A stretch of 50,383 nt of DNA from Deltaproteobacteria bacterium (lineage in GTDB: Bacteria; Bdellovibrionota_C; UBA2361; JANWWW01), in contig JANWWW010000004.1 in assembly GCA_025055295.1 (NCBI GenBank), positions 1 through 50,383 on the forward strand. Reading direction: 5' to 3'. The position numbers and the translations under genes were made by a program. Below the pieces are notes generated by a model. The model saw nothing but the letters and a program-made list of their open reading frames with translations, was not told where the DNA came from and ran no database searches. Of this stretch, positions 48,806-50,383 are shown piece after piece (positions within the stretch are counted from its first letter, which is position 1; each line of letters begins with the position of its first letter).

Positions 48806-49619
48806 TTCGAAGCTTTTTATTTAATTATCTTTATGAATAAGCAATTTGGTTCATTTGAAAGCAGAAAAAAAGTCTGACTCTCTCGCAGAATGCCCGCTCA
48901 AATTCAATCGTAAAAACTTTTTGCCGTAAAAGGGGTAAAATTGGCAAAAATGAGGTTTGGACAACTAGATACCCCAATTTCAGAAAGAGTAAATGTAGCT
49001 AGTCTGCCTTGAGTCACAAATTTCAAAAGATTTTTTTCAAAGAAAGAATAATTAGCAATATCAGAAATTCCTGTGCAAAAATTCAGTATAAAATGCATTC
49101 TTGGTATCTTGATTTTGGGTCGTTGGCGAACGAAACGATAAAAAAGTTAATTTGTAAGCAGTTTTTCCCGTACTCGTACTTCAAACTTCATGGTTGAAAC
49201 GTGTAGTGATAGAGCACGTGAATTCTTCAAAATTTGATTTTCAAAGGTTAACAATTTTAGAACTTTTTAGCCCGACTAATATTAAAGAAGGCGAAAACTG
49301 TAAAGGGTAAATTCAGCTTTGATTTAGACCTGACCCAAGAGCCTTCAAGTAAAACTATTCAAATAATTTGACCAGTCCTGACTACGCAAGTTTGATAAGT
49401 CTTAAGAGGATCCGGGAAATTATAACCAAGCATGTTTGCAAGTCAGTCGCAACTGACTTACCTCTCTACATGTCCACTTTCACGATTAAGTCACTTGGAT
49501 TTACCTTAAACAAATCACCCCTATTACTATACCACTCCTTTATTACCTCCCATAGACTACTGTAACTAGGACTTCCCTTTATTCGTGTAAATTTGAGTTG
49601 CAATAGAATTGGAAGTGGT

Positions 49620-50120
49620 TAAGAAGTCATGAAGTGGAAATGCGTGGAGCCCATGAAAAATTTCTTACAAACAACCAAGTGGGGATAAAAAATACGGAAA
49701 GAGCTCTAAACGAAGGAACTGCTGTGACGGTACACATTCAAGATTTATAAAAACACTAAACCGATAAATTAAAGTTGCCGGAGACAGAAATGAGAAGTTT
49801 AAATTTTTTAGTGTTATTAAGTTGACCCAGGGGCTTGAGGAGTTTAAGGTTAAGTGAAACGAGAAGTATCCAGATGTTATGAGAATGTGGGAGAAGGACT
49901 TTCAGTGTATTACATCCTTTTTCAAGTATGCGTTTGAGCTTAAATGACCTATTACTAATCCAAATGTAATCGGGAGTGTCAACAGTAAGTTAAGGAAGGT
50001 ATTATACGCAAAAAGGTCAAGGCCTCAAAATACCTTCTTGACGTTTGTTACGCTGTTTACTTCGACCTAGATAAGTTGTGAGCCATACACAGTATCCCTA
50101 ACTGGCGTATAATCAACAAG
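49620..50120 (+). pseudogene. IS256-family transposase remnant (copy 2), internally deleted, stop-interrupted
   Basis: 'RRNCCDGTHSRFIKTLNR*IKVAGDRNEKFKF...' then 'GLEEFKVK*NEKYPDVMRMWEKDFQCITSFFKYAFELK*PITNPNVIGSVNSKLRKVLYAKRSRPQ'; nucleotide similarity to copy 1 at 29226-29835 is obvious by eye. Confidence 0.78.
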
Positions 50121-50383
50121 CAACCTCAAATTTTATCTGACGAGTATAAGTGAGTGTCTTCGAATTAAGACAACTAAAAAAGCAATTTTGGAAATTATGA
50201 ATTTTTTCCTAAAGTAAAAAATAACACTTTCATTTATTACTCTATAAAATAAATTTTCCACAATATCACTCAAAACATATTAATTAAGTTAATCAATCCA
50301 CATGATATTCCGACAATGTGTCTAAATTTTTGTTTGATCCCTCGAAAAAATTCCATGACCATTATAACCCATAAATAGCAGGC

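Noticed and set aside
48904-49565. Short ORFs at 48904-49098, 49009-49197 and 49368-49565
   Set aside because: They overlap each other on opposite strands in a decayed region with no motif; probably chance ORFs.
29226-49620. Composite transposon bounded by the two IS256 fossils
   Set aside because: The intervening DNA contains essential housekeeping genes (gyrA, plsY, fmt) and the copies are diverged and degraded, so a mobile unit is not supported.

Overview
This is an AT-rich bacterial chromosomal window. Compact operons of conserved genes alternate with unusually long non-coding stretches. The main recognisable blocks are: (1) a possible FlgA-like C-terminus at the left edge, two unknown ORFs, and a minus-strand cutA / exported protein / Mrp-ATPase / ComEC group; (2) a complete minus-strand Mrp-type Na+/H+ antiporter operon (mnhA-G) chained to a lipoprotein-like gene and a HAD-UbiA prenyltransferase-like gene, divergent from a Ser/Thr kinase; (3) a solitary nuoA abutting metG, then fliD, gatB and orphan ORFs, including one with an HEVGH motif; (4) queG; (5) a decayed zone with transposase fossils; (6) a GT-C-like membrane protein; (7) a tightly overlapping pepA-gyrA-gpsA-fmt-rpe-plsY operon; (8) two large unknown proteins, an AI-2E/PerM-type transporter and a peptidoglycan-binding/glucosaminidase protein. 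Three tRNAs are clear (His-GTG, Arg-TCT, Arg-CCT). The observations most worth following are: two diverged IS256-type transposase fossils about 20 kb apart that both appear to lack the catalytic middle; flagellar-type pieces scattered as singletons (FlgA-like tail, a 67-aa miniature rod-like protein, FliD); the unusual operon context of the Mrp antiporter; and several long orphan proteins bounded by non-coding DNA. I saw no CRISPR array and no recognisable defence or secretion cluster. All family calls come from reading motifs by eye, without database searches.
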